A stretch of 64,000 bases of DNA from Flavobacteriales bacterium (GCA_016710685.1 JADJVC010000014.1:372001-436000); one strand, 5' to 3'. Counted from the stretch's first letter, positions 6,841 to 14,192 are shown. Numbers and translations: made by a program. The notes: generated from the letters alone by a model not told the origin.

Positions 6841-8109
6841 ATGCCGAACGCACCCAATAACGCCGATCAAACGCAGTTGATCGACCACCTCTTCCGGCAC
6901 CAGTTCGGTAAGATGGTCTCCATCCTTACGCGCATTTTCGGGCTGGCACATTTGGAAACGATCGAAGATGCGGTGCAGGACACGTTCATCAAGGCCATGG
7001 GCGCATGGCGGAACGGCATCCCGGAGAATCCGGAGGCGTGGCTTACGCAAGCAGCTAAGAACAGGACCATCGACCTGTTCCGGCAGTTGAAGTCCGAGAA
7101 AGAGCGCGCCCCGTATTTTGAAAGCGGCCCAGCGGCTATCGCCATAAACGAACTCTTCCTGGACCGTGAGATCGCCGACAGCCAGTTGCGGATGATCTTC
7201 ACCGCATGCCACCCGGCGCTGGACCCGCGTGACCAGATCGCGTTCGCATTGAAGACCATTTCCGGTTTTAGCCAAAGTGAGATCGCCAGCGCGCTGCTCA
7301 CCAAGGAAGAGAGCGTGAAAAAGCGGCTCTCCCGCGCACGCAACATGATCCGCGATGCGCAACTGGCCTTCGCGATCCCGCAAGGAAATGAGTTGAGCGA
7401 CCGGCTTCCGCGCGTGCTGGAAGTGCTGTACCTCATCTTCAACGAAGGCTTTCATTCCGGCCAAAAGGAGATGCTGGTGCGGAAGGAACTATGCGCCGAG
7501 GCCATGCGCCTGTGCAAAATGCTGGTGGACCACAAGGAAGTGTGTTCGCCCAACGTGCAAGCGCTTTTCGCGTTGATGTGCTTTCAAGCCGCACGTTTGG
7601 ACAGCAAAGTGAACGAACTGCAAGAGGTGATCGACCTGCGCCAACAGGACCGTAGCCTTTGGCATTTTCCGTTGATCGTGCTGGGCAACCAAATGATGTT
7701 CATGGCCGTGAACACCGAAGAAATGTCCGTTTACCACTACGAAGCCGCCATCGCGTCCGAACACCTGAAGGCAAGCACCTTCGAGGCGACCGACTGGGAC
7801 CGGATCCTGATGTGGTACGAGCGCCTGCAAGTGGTAGCGCCGTCACCGTTCAACAGCCTGAACATGGCCGTGGTACACATTCAGCGCAACGACTTGGAAG
7901 CAGCGAAGTTGGTTTTGGATAGCGTTGTGCCTGAGGATCTGGAGCAACGCGCATACCTCTACCACGGTTGCATGGCGGAATACCACCGCAACCGGAAAGA
8001 CAAGGCTGAAGCATTGGCCGCTATTGAGCAGGCTATCCAGCTTGTTACCAATGAACATGAACGGAGTTATCTGTTGCTGAAGAAAGAAAAGATCACAGCG
8101 ATGCGTTGA
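6841..8109 (+). CDS. ECF42-type RNA polymerase sigma factor with TPR-like C-terminal extension
   Basis: A 422-residue extracytoplasmic-function sigma factor. Residues about 10-80 form region 2 (IEDAVQDTFIKAMGAW, then AWLTQAAKNRTIDLFRQ) and about 115-170 form region 4 (GFSQSEIASALLTKEESVKKRLSRAR). A helical extension of about 240 residues follows, with TPR-like pairs near the end. The length, the extension and the adjacency to YCII/DGPF genes are the marks of the ECF42 group. That group has no dedicated anti-sigma factor, and the C-terminal part is thought to control activity. Here three YCII genes precede it and are probable operon partners and targets. Confidence 0.92.
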   Translation: MPNAPNNADQTQLIDHLFRHQFGKMVSILTRIFGLAHLETIEDAVQDTFIKAMGAWRNGIPENPEAWLTQAAKNRTIDLFRQLKSEKERAPYFESGPAAIAINELFLDREIADSQLRMIFTACHPALDPRDQIAFALKTISGFSQSEIASALLTKEESVKKRLSRARNMIRDAQLAFAIPQGNELSDRLPRVLEVLYLIFNEGFHSGQKEMLVRKELCAEAMRLCKMLVDHKEVCSPNVQALFALMCFQAARLDSKVNELQEVIDLRQQDRSLWHFPLIVLGNQMMFMAVNTEEMSVYHYEAAIASEHLKASTFEATDWDRILMWYERLQVVAPSPFNSLNMAVVHIQRNDLEAAKLVLDSVVPEDLEQRAYLYHGCMAEYHRNRKDKAEALAAIEQAIQLVTNEHERSYLLLKKEKITAMR

Positions 8110-8132
8110 AACCCGTTCAAGCCTTAAACCCC

Positions 8133-8495
8133 ATGCCTTACGACACCTACATCGCCGACCGCATACGCCGCTTCCTCGAAAAGCACAAGGCGGACTTCTT
8201 CGAGAAAACCATGTTCGGCGGCCTGTGCTTCATGGTGGACAATAAGATGTTCTGCGGCGTCCACTTCGACAAGAAGAAAGAAACCGACCTGCTGATGGCG
8301 CGGATCGGCGAAGACGCAGCGCCCGCTATGCTGAAACGCAAAGGCTGCCACCCCATGGACTTCACCGGAAGGCCGATGAAAGGCTACATGTTCGTAACAC
8401 CGGACGGCTACGACAGCGACGCGGAGCTGGACCAGGTGCTGGAGTTGTGCCTCGCCTTCAATCCGTTGGCGAAGGCGAGTAAAAAGAAAGGGTAG
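8133..8495 (+). CDS. TfoX N-terminal domain protein
   Basis: A 120-residue protein with the TfoX-N fold: KTMFGGLCFMVDNKMFCGV near residue 25, KETDLLMARIGED, then MKGYMFVTPDGYDS. Stand-alone TfoX-N proteins are common in Bacteroidota and have no proven role; they lack the C-terminal domain of the competence regulator. ATG 8133 aligns with the family's start. The frame is also open from a TTG at 8106 that overlaps the sigma factor's stop. It may be the last gene of the ECF42 operon. Confidence 0.82.
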   Translation: MPYDTYIADRIRRFLEKHKADFFEKTMFGGLCFMVDNKMFCGVHFDKKKETDLLMARIGEDAAPAMLKRKGCHPMDFTGRPMKGYMFVTPDGYDSDAELDQVLELCLAFNPLAKASKKKG

Positions 8496-8510
8496 GAGTG
8501 CTGCAAACTG

Positions 8511-8664
8511 AGACTGCCGGAAGCTTCAGTGCTTTGATCGGCTTCTGAGAGCAGGCCCGCAAGTCGCCCGTGCCTACGGTAGGCAGCCCCGGCCTGTTTG
8601 GTTCAGGAACCATGCCTGCGGCAGGCAGGCTCACTTTATGGTTTGGCCGGGAAGAGTTGCGCGA
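8511..8664. repeat. Island repeat, copy 1 (with two palindromic insertions)
   Basis: Starts AGACTGCCGGAAGCTTCAGT and runs through AAGTCGCCC, CCCCGGCCTG, CTCACTTTAT and TGGCCGGGAA. It matches copy 3 (10142-10260) over the whole length and copy 2 (9446-9517) over the right half. Relative to those copies it holds two short insertions around the palindromes at 8571-8585 and 8613-8627. CCCGGCC and GGCCGGG near the ends of the right half can pair. Confidence 0.8.
8571..8627. repeat. Two miniature palindromes inserted in island repeat copy 1
   Basis: TGCCTACGGTAGGCA (8571-8585) and TGCCTGCGGCAGGCA (8613-8627) are perfect 7-bp inverted repeats with a single central base. Copies 2 and 3 of the surrounding repeat lack both, so they read as insertions. 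They resemble the GCATGCCTnnCGGCAGCCA element seen at four other sites. Confidence 0.7.
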
Positions 8665-8708
8665 GGCAGTGTCTGCATACAATCGGAGCGCGAAATAGAC
8701 CTTCCCTC

Positions 8709-8716
8709 TATCTTTG
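8709..8716 (+). promoter_or_regulatory. Candidate -7 box upstream of antitoxin gene
   Basis: TATCTTTG is an exact match to the Bacteroidota -7 consensus TAnnTTTG and ends 18 bases before the antitoxin ATG. No good TTG lies at the expected upstream distance. Confidence 0.45.
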
Positions 8717-8734
8717 ACAAACACTTGTACAAAA

Positions 8735-8986
8735 ATGAGCTTTGACACCAAAAGGGATCGCAGTGCTGCCGTGGACGACATGCTCGACCGTGTGGGCCGT
8801 CTGTCTGCTACGGACCGGCGCAAGTTCATGAAAGCTATCCGGCAAGAGGAGGCAAAGGACGATCTGGTCTGGTTACACAAGGTGTGGGGCCGCGTGACGC
8901 TAAAGGACAGTGAGATCACTCGTATCGTGGAAGAGGTAAGGACAGAAATGCATGCCGCCTCGCGCTCGCACAAGAATCGTCGTTGA
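8735..8986 (+). CDS. Putative antitoxin of a PIN-domain toxin-antitoxin pair
   Basis: An 83-residue charged, helical protein (MSFDTKRDRSAAVDDMLDRV, then LSATDRRKFMKAIRQEEA). Its size, position directly before a PIN gene and 35-bp overlap with it are typical of antitoxins. I do not recognise the family from the sequence alone. ATG 8735 sits at a good distance from the TATCTTTG box. The frame is intact although the partner toxin is not. Confidence 0.65.
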   Translation: MSFDTKRDRSAAVDDMLDRVGRLSATDRRKFMKAIRQEEAKDDLVWLHKVWGRVTLKDSEITRIVEEVRTEMHAASRSHKNRR

Positions 8987-9380
8987 CACGAACGTACTGA
9001 TCAGTTGGCTGATCGGACGTCGGTTGCGTGAGCTCGACAAGCTCTTGGTGCATGAGCGCTTGCAAATATGCTTTTCGACCAGAGCATTGGCCGAACTTGC
9101 CGAGGTTACCCGCCGCCCGAAGATGCGCAAGTACTTCACCATGGCGCAGGCAGAAGAGAACATCGAGCGTTTAGGACGTGTCGCTAAAGTGCTGAAACCC
9201 GAGCCGAAGGTGCTGCCGATCTGCCGCGATGCCAAGGATGATTTCCTGCTCGCTTTGGCTTAGGCCGCAAAAGCGGATCTGCTGATCACCGGAGATGAGG
9301 ACCTGCTCGTACTGAAGCAGTATAGCAGCGCCCGGATCGTTACTCCGGCGGCTTTTCTCACGGAGTTGGAGAAGGTATAG
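8952..9380 (+). pseudogene. PIN-domain toxin with an in-frame stop codon
   Basis: The reading frame encodes a PIN ribonuclease of the COG1569 type. IVVDTNVLISWLIG gives the first acidic residue, the middle is helical, CRDAKDDFLLALA follows, and then, after TAG 9261-9263 (codon 104), AAKADLLITGDEDLLVL and a normal end at TAG 9378-9380. Relatives usually read LALAE at this point, so one change GAG to TAG explains the break. The truncated product would lack the last acidic cluster (TGDEDLL) and is probably inactive. Full length would be 142 codons. A base-calling error is possible but would be a substitution, unlike the indels elsewhere. Confidence 0.8.
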
Positions 9381-9445
9381 GTATGCTGTTGCAGGCTGAA
9401 GACAACCAGGATGATTCCGGCTGGAGTGAATTGAGAAGTGCGGTG

Positions 9446-9517
9446 CCCACAAGTCGCCCCGGCCTGTTCTGGTCAGGAGCTCACTTTATCGTTGGGCCGG
9501 GAAGACTTGCGGGAGCG
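9446..9517. repeat. Island repeat, copy 2
   Basis: CCCACAAGTCGCCCCGGCCT through GAAGACTTGCGGGAGCG. Nearly identical to 10189-10260 (copy 3) and to the right half of copy 1 minus its insertions. It lies between the broken PIN gene and the end of the broken RelE-type gene. Confidence 0.85.
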
Positions 9518-9528
9518 GGGGGAGGGGT

Positions 9529-9823
9529 TCAGAAGGGCCTCGCCGTGGGATCCCGCCTTCCATGCCAAATTGAGAGCACATGGATCTCCGGATCTGTGGG
9601 TGCGTAGAAAAGCTGGTGCTCGCCCACGGATTTCACCCGAACGGTCGGGTCACTTGTTGTGCGCCCCAACTTGGGATGGGCAGCGATCAACCTGAGTGCG
9701 CCGCCCGGAACTTTGCATCCAGCTTTTCACCATATCTGTCCGAGCCATTTCGCTCGCGCCAATATGCGAGATCTCCAACCGCTCCCGGTGAGCATTGGCG
9801 GACCAAACTATTTTCCGAGCCAT
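9529..9823 (-). pseudogene. RelE/ParE-type toxin broken by two frameshifts
   Basis: Read in three successive frames this encodes a plasmid-stabilisation toxin: MARKIVWSANAHRERLE, then AYWRERNGSDRYGEKLDAKF, then LIAAHPKLGRTTSDPTVRVK to VLSIWHGRRDPTARPF and TGA. The pieces join if one base is restored near 9770 and one near 9700, giving 98 residues, the usual length. The ATG at 9823 overlaps the end of the intact antitoxin gene by 16 bases, as in functional pairs. The end abuts island repeat copy 2. Such toxins normally cleave ribosome-bound mRNA or poison gyrase; this copy should be dead unless the indels are sequencing errors. Confidence 0.8.
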
Positions 9824-10044
9824 TCATCAATGGCCTTGTTGGCTTGGCGCTCGCTAAGGACGCGGCCTTTCTTGATGTCTTCCTTGCCCTTGTTGATCGA
9901 GGCCTGTTGCTCCTTGCTCAACTTGTACGGTTCCAAGTCTGCAGCATCAGTGCCCATGAGCCGGTAAGCCTCGCGCAGCAATGCGCTATCCCGCGTACGT
10001 TGGATCTTGTTGATCAACCGCTTTTTCAATTCCACGTCCGACAT
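9808..10044 (-). CDS. Antitoxin of a RelE/ParE-type pair
   Basis: A 78-residue helical protein (MSDVELKKRLINKIQRTRDS, LREAYRLMG, then LSKEQQASINKGKEDIKKG near residues 42-60 and a C-terminal AIDEWLGK). The ...QQ..I..G..DI..G... pattern is typical of antitoxins found directly before ParE/RelE toxins in Bacteroidota. ATG 10044 was chosen because upstream residues look non-coding. It appears intact although its toxin is frameshifted. Confidence 0.75.
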   Translation of the reverse strand: MSDVELKKRLINKIQRTRDSALLREAYRLMGTDAADLEPYKLSKEQQASINKGKEDIKKGRVLSERQANKAIDEWLGK

Positions 10045-10141
10045 GCGTTGGTATGTTGGTTTTGTAAAGCTACAGGTTTGTGGGCGAAGTGTGAAAGGCA
10101 AAGGCTCAACGGCGCAACCTTTGAATTGGTCATTGCAGTCT

Positions 10142-10260
10142 GAAGACTGCCGGAAGCTTCAGTGCCATGATCGGCTTCTGAGAGCAAACCCACAAGTCGC
10201 CCCGGCTTGTTTATTTCAGGAGCTCACTTTATCGTTGGGCCGGGAAGACTTGCGGGAGCG
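10142..10260. repeat. Island repeat, copy 3
   Basis: GAAGACTGCCGGAAGCTTCA through TTGCGGGAGCG. The left 45 bases match copy 1, the right 72 match copies 1 and 2. Directly after it comes an open stretch ending RYAVDIYEEEQKITA at TGA 10313-10315, which may be the tail of a gene cut off by this repeat. Confidence 0.85.
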
Positions 10261-10311
10261 TGGGTTGCGCTACGCCGTGGACATCTACGAGGAAGAACAG
10301 AAGATCACCGC

Positions 10312-10543
10312 ATGAGCGTGCCCGATCTGCTCAACCTCTTCGGCCTCGTCCTCAACAGTTCTGCCGCCTTTCTCCTTGTGGCTTCCGCTCCCGTGCCGCA
10401 ACGCGTGTCGTATGTCCGTAGCGCTGGGGATATGGCACCGGACCAACGCAAGGACCGAACAACAAAGCGCGTTTACTGGATCGCTCTTGCGCCTGCTGGT
10501 GCTGGGTTTCGTGTTGCAGCTCGCTGCGCAGATCTTGCGGTAA
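10312..10543 (+). pseudogene. Small two-helix membrane protein gene, frameshifted
   Basis: ATG 10312 overlaps the TGA of the preceding tail and starts MSVPDLLNLFGLVLNSSAAF, a hydrophobic helix. The second helix, LLRLLVLGFVLQLAAQILR, is in another frame and ends at TAA 10541-10543. It follows TNARTEQQSAFTGS. The switch lies near 10400-10430. Together the parts would give about 77 residues with both membrane helices. No family recognised. Confidence 0.6.
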
Positions 10544-10647
10544 GCCTTAGTGCGACGGGCTGGAAGCCCTAAGAACCGAAGCACTCGCCAAAAAAGGCGA
10601 GCGCTTGCAAACGCGTTGTTATTGGACACCCGAGCGAGTGCGGGGGG
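10544..10647. other. Short gap with a weak hairpin
   Basis: CTCGCC-AAAAAA-GGCGAG (about 10584-10601) can form a 6-bp stem. On the minus strand this could serve as a weak terminator for the gene ending at 10648. Nothing else seen. Confidence 0.3.
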
Positions 10648-11079
10648 TCAAAACTGCCCCTGTTCAAAGTCCTTTAGAATAAATATTTGTTTCTGCCTTC
10701 TGAATTTAAAAATCAAAGTACTGTGTTGGTTATTTTCCTTGTTCCATAATAACACATGTATTCTACCACCCTTTCCCTTCCTCTCATAAACATACATTTG
10801 AACTAATCCTGATTCCGTTGCATCTTCTGCGTTCTTCACTATTTGAATGTCAGATATTTTTAAATTCAGACTGTCAGCACAAGACATGAAGTATCCCGAT
10901 GTATCAATGAGCACTAATGATTCCTCCTCAAACTGATTCAATCGATGCTGATCCTGCACTTCTTTCTGTTCAAATATGGCCCTAAGTAAAGCACAGCTAC
11001 AATTCACTTGTCCTTGAGCCAAACTATTAGAAAACAACAACACAGCACACACAAAAAGATTATTTATTCTACTAACCAT
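10648..11079 (-). CDS. Exported protein of unknown function, possible Rhs-toxin immunity protein
   Basis: A 143-residue protein with a signal peptide (MVSRINNLFVCAVLLFSNSL, then AQGQ) and a mature region of mixed alpha/beta form ending LIFKFRRQKQIFILKDFE. I recognise no family. It begins three bases after the restored stop of the Rhs toxin tip and shares that gene's low GC, unlike the rest of the window. Rhs tips are usually followed by their immunity gene, and the signal peptide would place immunity in the periplasm. That role is inferred from position alone. Confidence 0.6.
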   Translation of the reverse strand: MVSRINNLFVCAVLLFSNSLAQGQVNCSCALLRAIFEQKEVQDQHRLNQFEEESLVLIDTSGYFMSCADSLNLKISDIQIVKNAEDATESGLVQMYVYERKGKGGRIHVLLWNKENNQHSTLIFKFRRQKQIFILKDFEQGQF

Positions 11080-11081
11080 GA

Positions 11082-11899
11082 TTAAGGCTTTCCGCCCTTT
11101 TCATCTGACCCAGTAGAGCCTGAACGTATTTCTGGTATCGTAGGTAGGTCAAGCTTTCCAGCTTCTGTCTTGGACTTCTCATCAATTACTTGCTTAGCAT
11201 CATCCAAACCGCCAATTTCTTTTCCAAATTGTCCATTCCGATATGCTTCAGACTCAAAGAGCTTACCTTTTCCTGACGTTGCCAGTCTTGATTATCTTCT
11301 ATATCCCCATCCTGATTATCACCATAGTGAACCGTTTCATGGAGCAAGGTACTGACTACGTATAGCAATGCCGCTTGCTTATCCTCATCAGAGGCGCTAT
11401 TTAACTGATTAATAAGGCTTTCATTGATTTGAATAGTACCATTCTTTCCACCAGTGTAATTTCCATCCCATTGCACATCGAATGGGCCATCACGCTTAAC
11501 AATCTCGACAGAGGGTCCTGAATCCCATTTAAAAACTTCGATAATCTGAGCTCTACTTAACTGACTTTGTTTCATCAATGCATTCATAACCACGTCACTC
11601 TTTAACACTTCTGCTATACCCTTTTTCAAGTAGGCTGTAAACATCTTTGACTTCTGTTGTTCCCTTGCCGGTAGCTTGTACTGGCCTGCCATGTCGATAA
11701 AGAATAGCGGATTTCCACCGGCAAAGCCATAAGGGGTCTCACTTGGGTATTTGATAGCCAGAGGGTCGGTACTCAACCAACGTCCAACCCTCGGATCATA
11801 GAGCCTTGCCCCGAAGTCATAGGATGTTCCAGTGCTTCCATAGACCTCATCGTCCTTCTCCATACCGTTGAAGCCGAAACGATAGTTCTGCATCATCAT
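11082..11899 (-). pseudogene. Rhs core end with C-terminal HExxH toxin domain, frameshifted and 5'-truncated
   Basis: Starts in YRFGFNGMEKDDEVYG, YDFGARLYDPRVGRWLSTDP and YGFAGGNPLFFIDMAGQ, the conserved end of the Rhs core. A variable tip of about 190 residues follows, with LLHETVHYGDNQDG, a zinc-metallopeptidase-like HExxH. The frame breaks near 11268-11271, where TTTT (AAAA on the coding strand) seems one base short. Restoring it continues as GKLFESEAYRNGQFGKEIGG to a stop at 11082-11084. As given, the frame ends at 11186. The large upstream Rhs body is absent, so this is an orphan tip. AT-rich, hence probably acquired by transfer. Confidence 0.75.
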
Positions 11900-12316
11900 C
11901 CCTTCCGAAACAAACTCCCCGCATCCTCAAACGCCTTAAACTCAATAGCGTGGCCGTCCGGGTCTTCGATAAAGAAGCTGCGTTGCTCGCCTACTTCGCC
12001 TTTCATCACCACCGTGGGGTTCGATGAAGAAACGCACGCCGAGTTTTTTGCATTTGTCGCGCATCTTCCGCCAGTCGGCCAGCTCCAGCACGATGCCCCA
12101 GTGGTTGCTGGGCACTTGGCTTTGCGGGTTGTAGGTGCCTGCGGTCTTGGTGACCATGGGCACTTGCTGGATGGTGAGCTGGTGCCCGAAGAAGTCGTAG
12201 TCCACCCAGGTGTCGGCGCTGCGGCCTTCTTCGCAGCCTAACAGGCCGCCGTAGAAGGCTTTGATGCGCTTGAGGTCGGTGGTGGCGAAGGCGAGGTGGA
12301 AGCGGCCGTGCAGCAT
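11896..12316 (-). pseudogene. VOC (glyoxalase-like) family protein with a one-base insertion
   Basis: MLHGRFHLAFATTDLKRIKA, FYGGLLGCEEGR, WVDYDFFGHQLTIQ and HWGIVLELADW are typical of the vicinal-oxygen-chelate fold. At 12016-12019 a run of four G (CCCC on the coding strand) shifts the frame. With three, the protein continues TVVMKGEVGEQRSFFIEDPD, GHAIEFKAF and ends at TGA 11896-11898, giving 139 residues with the usual metal-binding DPDGxxxE end. As written, the product ends near 11942 with a nonsense tail. The Rhs fragment begins exactly at its end. Confidence 0.8.
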
Positions 12317-12333
12317 TTGCTCTGGAATGTGTT

Positions 12334-12500
12334 GATCAGAAAATCAGACGATCAGAAAATTGAATGCCGTTCTCCGACCGGTCGTGCGACGGAACCGTGC
12401 CTTCGGCTGGTTGGTGCTGCGCACCGAACGTGGAGTTTTGCTTTGAAGTTTGTGGTGGCGCCATTTTCTGATCGTCTGATTGTCTGATCTTCTGATCAGG
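12334..12500. mobile_element. MITE-like unit with inverted octamer-array ends
   Basis: The left end (12334-12365) reads GATCAGAAAATCAGACGATC; the right end (12464-12500) reads as its approximate reverse complement, built from TCTGATCG units. Between them lie about 100 non-coding bases, including a GCCTTCGGC hairpin. Near-identical ends inverted around a short non-coding centre are the layout of a miniature inverted-repeat element. No target-site duplication was identified. Confidence 0.5.
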
Positions 12501-12502
12501 CT

Positions 12503-12856
12503 TCAGTCTTCATCGTCATCATCCTCATCGTCCGCTGGTGGCGCGTCTTTGTCGTCTTCTTCCTCTTCGTCGTCGGTGCCTTCGAGGTCGTCGGTGTCTT
12601 CGCGGTCGTCGCTGTCGCGGTCGTCGGTGTCGCTTTCCTGGTCGAGGAATTCGTCCATGGCTTCGCGGCTTTCGGTGTTTATTTTTATGAGGTACATCAC
12701 ATCCGGCGTTTTCAGTTCGATCACACGGAGGTTTTCGCCCTTGGGCGTGCTCACCGTTTTGATGTGGTTGTTGTCAATACCGTCCGGATATTGTGTCTGC
12801 AGCTTGTCGCGCAGCTCTTCCGTCAGCGTGTCGAAGGATCGTATGCGGCGTTCCAT
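12503..12856 (-). CDS. Conserved hypothetical protein with a very acidic tail
   Basis: A 117-residue protein. Residues 1-75 (MERRIRSFDTLTEELRDKLQ, then LRVIELKTPDVMYLIKIN) look like a compact alpha/beta domain. Residues about 76-117 are almost entirely Asp, Glu and Ser/Thr, as in DNA-mimic or ribosome-associated proteins. I do not recognise the family. It follows the deoxyhypusine-synthase-like gene on the same strand by 9 bases and may be co-transcribed. Confidence 0.7.
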   Translation of the reverse strand: MERRIRSFDTLTEELRDKLQTQYPDGIDNNHIKTVSTPKGENLRVIELKTPDVMYLIKINTESREAMDEFLDQESDTDDRDSDDREDTDDLEGTDDEEEEDDKDAPPADDEDDDDED

Positions 12857-12865
12857 GTGTATGGG

Positions 12866-13840
12866 TTACTTGTCGAGGATGTAGGCAAAGATGAGCGGTG
12901 CCACAATAGTAGCATCACTTTCAACGATGAACTTCGGGGTGCCGATGTCGAGCTTTCCCCAGGTGATCTTTTCATTCGGCACGGCGCCGCTGTAGCTGCC
13001 GTAGCTGGTGGTGCTGTCGCTGATCTGGCAGAAGTAGCTCCAGAACGGTGTTTCGCGTTGGAGGTCCTGTTGCAGCATGGGCACTACGCAAATGGGGAAA
13101 TCGCCCGCGATGCCGCCGCCGATCTGGAAGAAGCCGATGCCTTCCGTGCCGGCGTTTTCCGTGTACCAATCCGCGAGGAACATCATGTATTCAATGCCGC
13201 TCTTCATCATGCCGGGCTTGCAGTCGCCGCTCATGCAGTGGCCCGCGAAGATGTTGCCCAAGGTGCTGTCTTCCCAGCCGGGACAAATGATGGGCAGGTT
13301 GCGCTCGGCGGCGGCTACCATCCAGCTGTCTTTCGGGTCGATCTGGTAGTACTGTTCCAGCACACCGGACTTTATCATTTCGTAGAAATACTGGTGTGGA
13401 AAGCGGCGGTTGCCGCTCTTGTCGTCTGCTGTCCACAGGTCTACGACGTGTTTTTCCAAGCGGCGGAAGGCCTCGTGCTCCGGGATGCAGGTGTCGGTTA
13501 CGCGGTTCATGCCACGGTCCAGCAGGGCGCGTTCCTCGGTGGGCGTGAGGTCGCGATAGTGCGGCACGCGCTCGTAGTGGTCGTGCGCTACGAGGTTCAT
13601 TACGTCTTCTTCCAAGTTGGCACCGGTGCAGCTGATGATGTCCACCTGTCCTTGGCGGATCATCTCCGCGAGGCTTTTACCGAGCTCGGCGGTGCTCATG
13701 GCGCCCGCGAGTGAGATCAGCATTTTCTTGCCGCTCTTCTTATGGACTTTGTAGGCTTTGGCGGCATCCACCAGCGCTGCTGCATTGAAGTGCAGGTAGT
13801 GCTTTTCCATGAAGGCCGAGATAGGACGGGTGTTGCTCAT
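12866..13840 (-). CDS. Deoxyhypusine synthase family enzyme (possible homospermidine or related synthase)
   Basis: A 324-residue NAD-dependent enzyme of the deoxyhypusine synthase family. LISLAGAMSTAELGKSLAEM and DIISCTGANLEEDVMNLV are family signatures, and Lys296 in ITWGKLDIG matches the lysine that carries the aminobutyl group in the eukaryotic enzyme. Bacteria lack eIF5A, so the acceptor is probably a polyamine rather than a protein. That fits the arginine decarboxylase gene directly upstream. ATG 13840 (MSNTRPISAF) was chosen; upstream codons are read from repeats. A TAACTTTC box at 13880-13887 (minus) may be its promoter. Confidence 0.85.
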   Translation of the reverse strand: MSNTRPISAFMEKHYLHFNAAALVDAAKAYKVHKKSGKKMLISLAGAMSTAELGKSLAEMIRQGQVDIISCTGANLEEDVMNLVAHDHYERVPHYRDLTPTEERALLDRGMNRVTDTCIPEHEAFRRLEKHVVDLWTADDKSGNRRFPHQYFYEMIKSGVLEQYYQIDPKDSWMVAAAERNLPIICPGWEDSTLGNIFAGHCMSGDCKPGMMKSGIEYMMFLADWYTENAGTEGIGFFQIGGGIAGDFPICVVPMLQQDLQRETPFWSYFCQISDSTTSYGSYSGAVPNEKITWGKLDIGTPKFIVESDATIVAPLIFAYILDK

Positions 13841-14192
13841 AATGTTTGCCTGGAGGCGATTGTGTTTTTGTTCCGGGGGGAAAGTTAATGGTGGAGGATG
13901 AGTTTTGGAGGTTGGCCGCTGAGGCGCGGAGGCGCGGAGGTGATTTTGGGTGAATTGGACGCGGAGACGCTGAGGCGCGGAGAAGAATTTAGTCCTGAGT
14001 CTTGAGTCATGAGCCATAAGCCATAAGCCATAAGCTGCAAGCTGCAAGCTGTGCGGTGCAAGCTTGTGGCTTAAGGCTTGTGGCTAATTCGGCGAATGCT
14101 CAAATGCCGATCATCGGTTGAAGGAGAAGTGAAAGCCGAGAAGCAAATTACTCGCGTTCCGGACCTGACAACTAACAACTAACAACTGACAA
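13841..14192. repeat. Repeat-filled gap between decarboxylase and DHS-like genes
   Basis: Holds GAGGCGCGGAGGCGCGGAGG and GACGCGGAGACGCTGAGGCG words (13918-13982), a CATAAGC heptamer array with AAGCTGC units (about 14008-14052), AAGCTTGTGGCTTAAGGCTT words, and an ACAACTAACAACTAACAACT heptamer array (14168-14192) that touches the decarboxylase stop. No gene seen. Confidence 0.75.

Noticed and set aside
8952..9263. PIN gene as a complete short 103-residue protein
   Set aside because: The conserved final acidic motif continues in frame after the TAG, so the gene is interrupted rather than naturally short.
9446..9700. Plus-strand coding reading through island repeat copy 2 (SPWDPAFHAKLRAHGSPDL)
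   Set aside because: It is the antisense of the RelE-type toxin end, which gives a far better protein on the minus strand.
8511..10260. Insertion sequence with transposase
   Set aside because: The repeats are too short and no transposase-like reading frame lies between or inside them.
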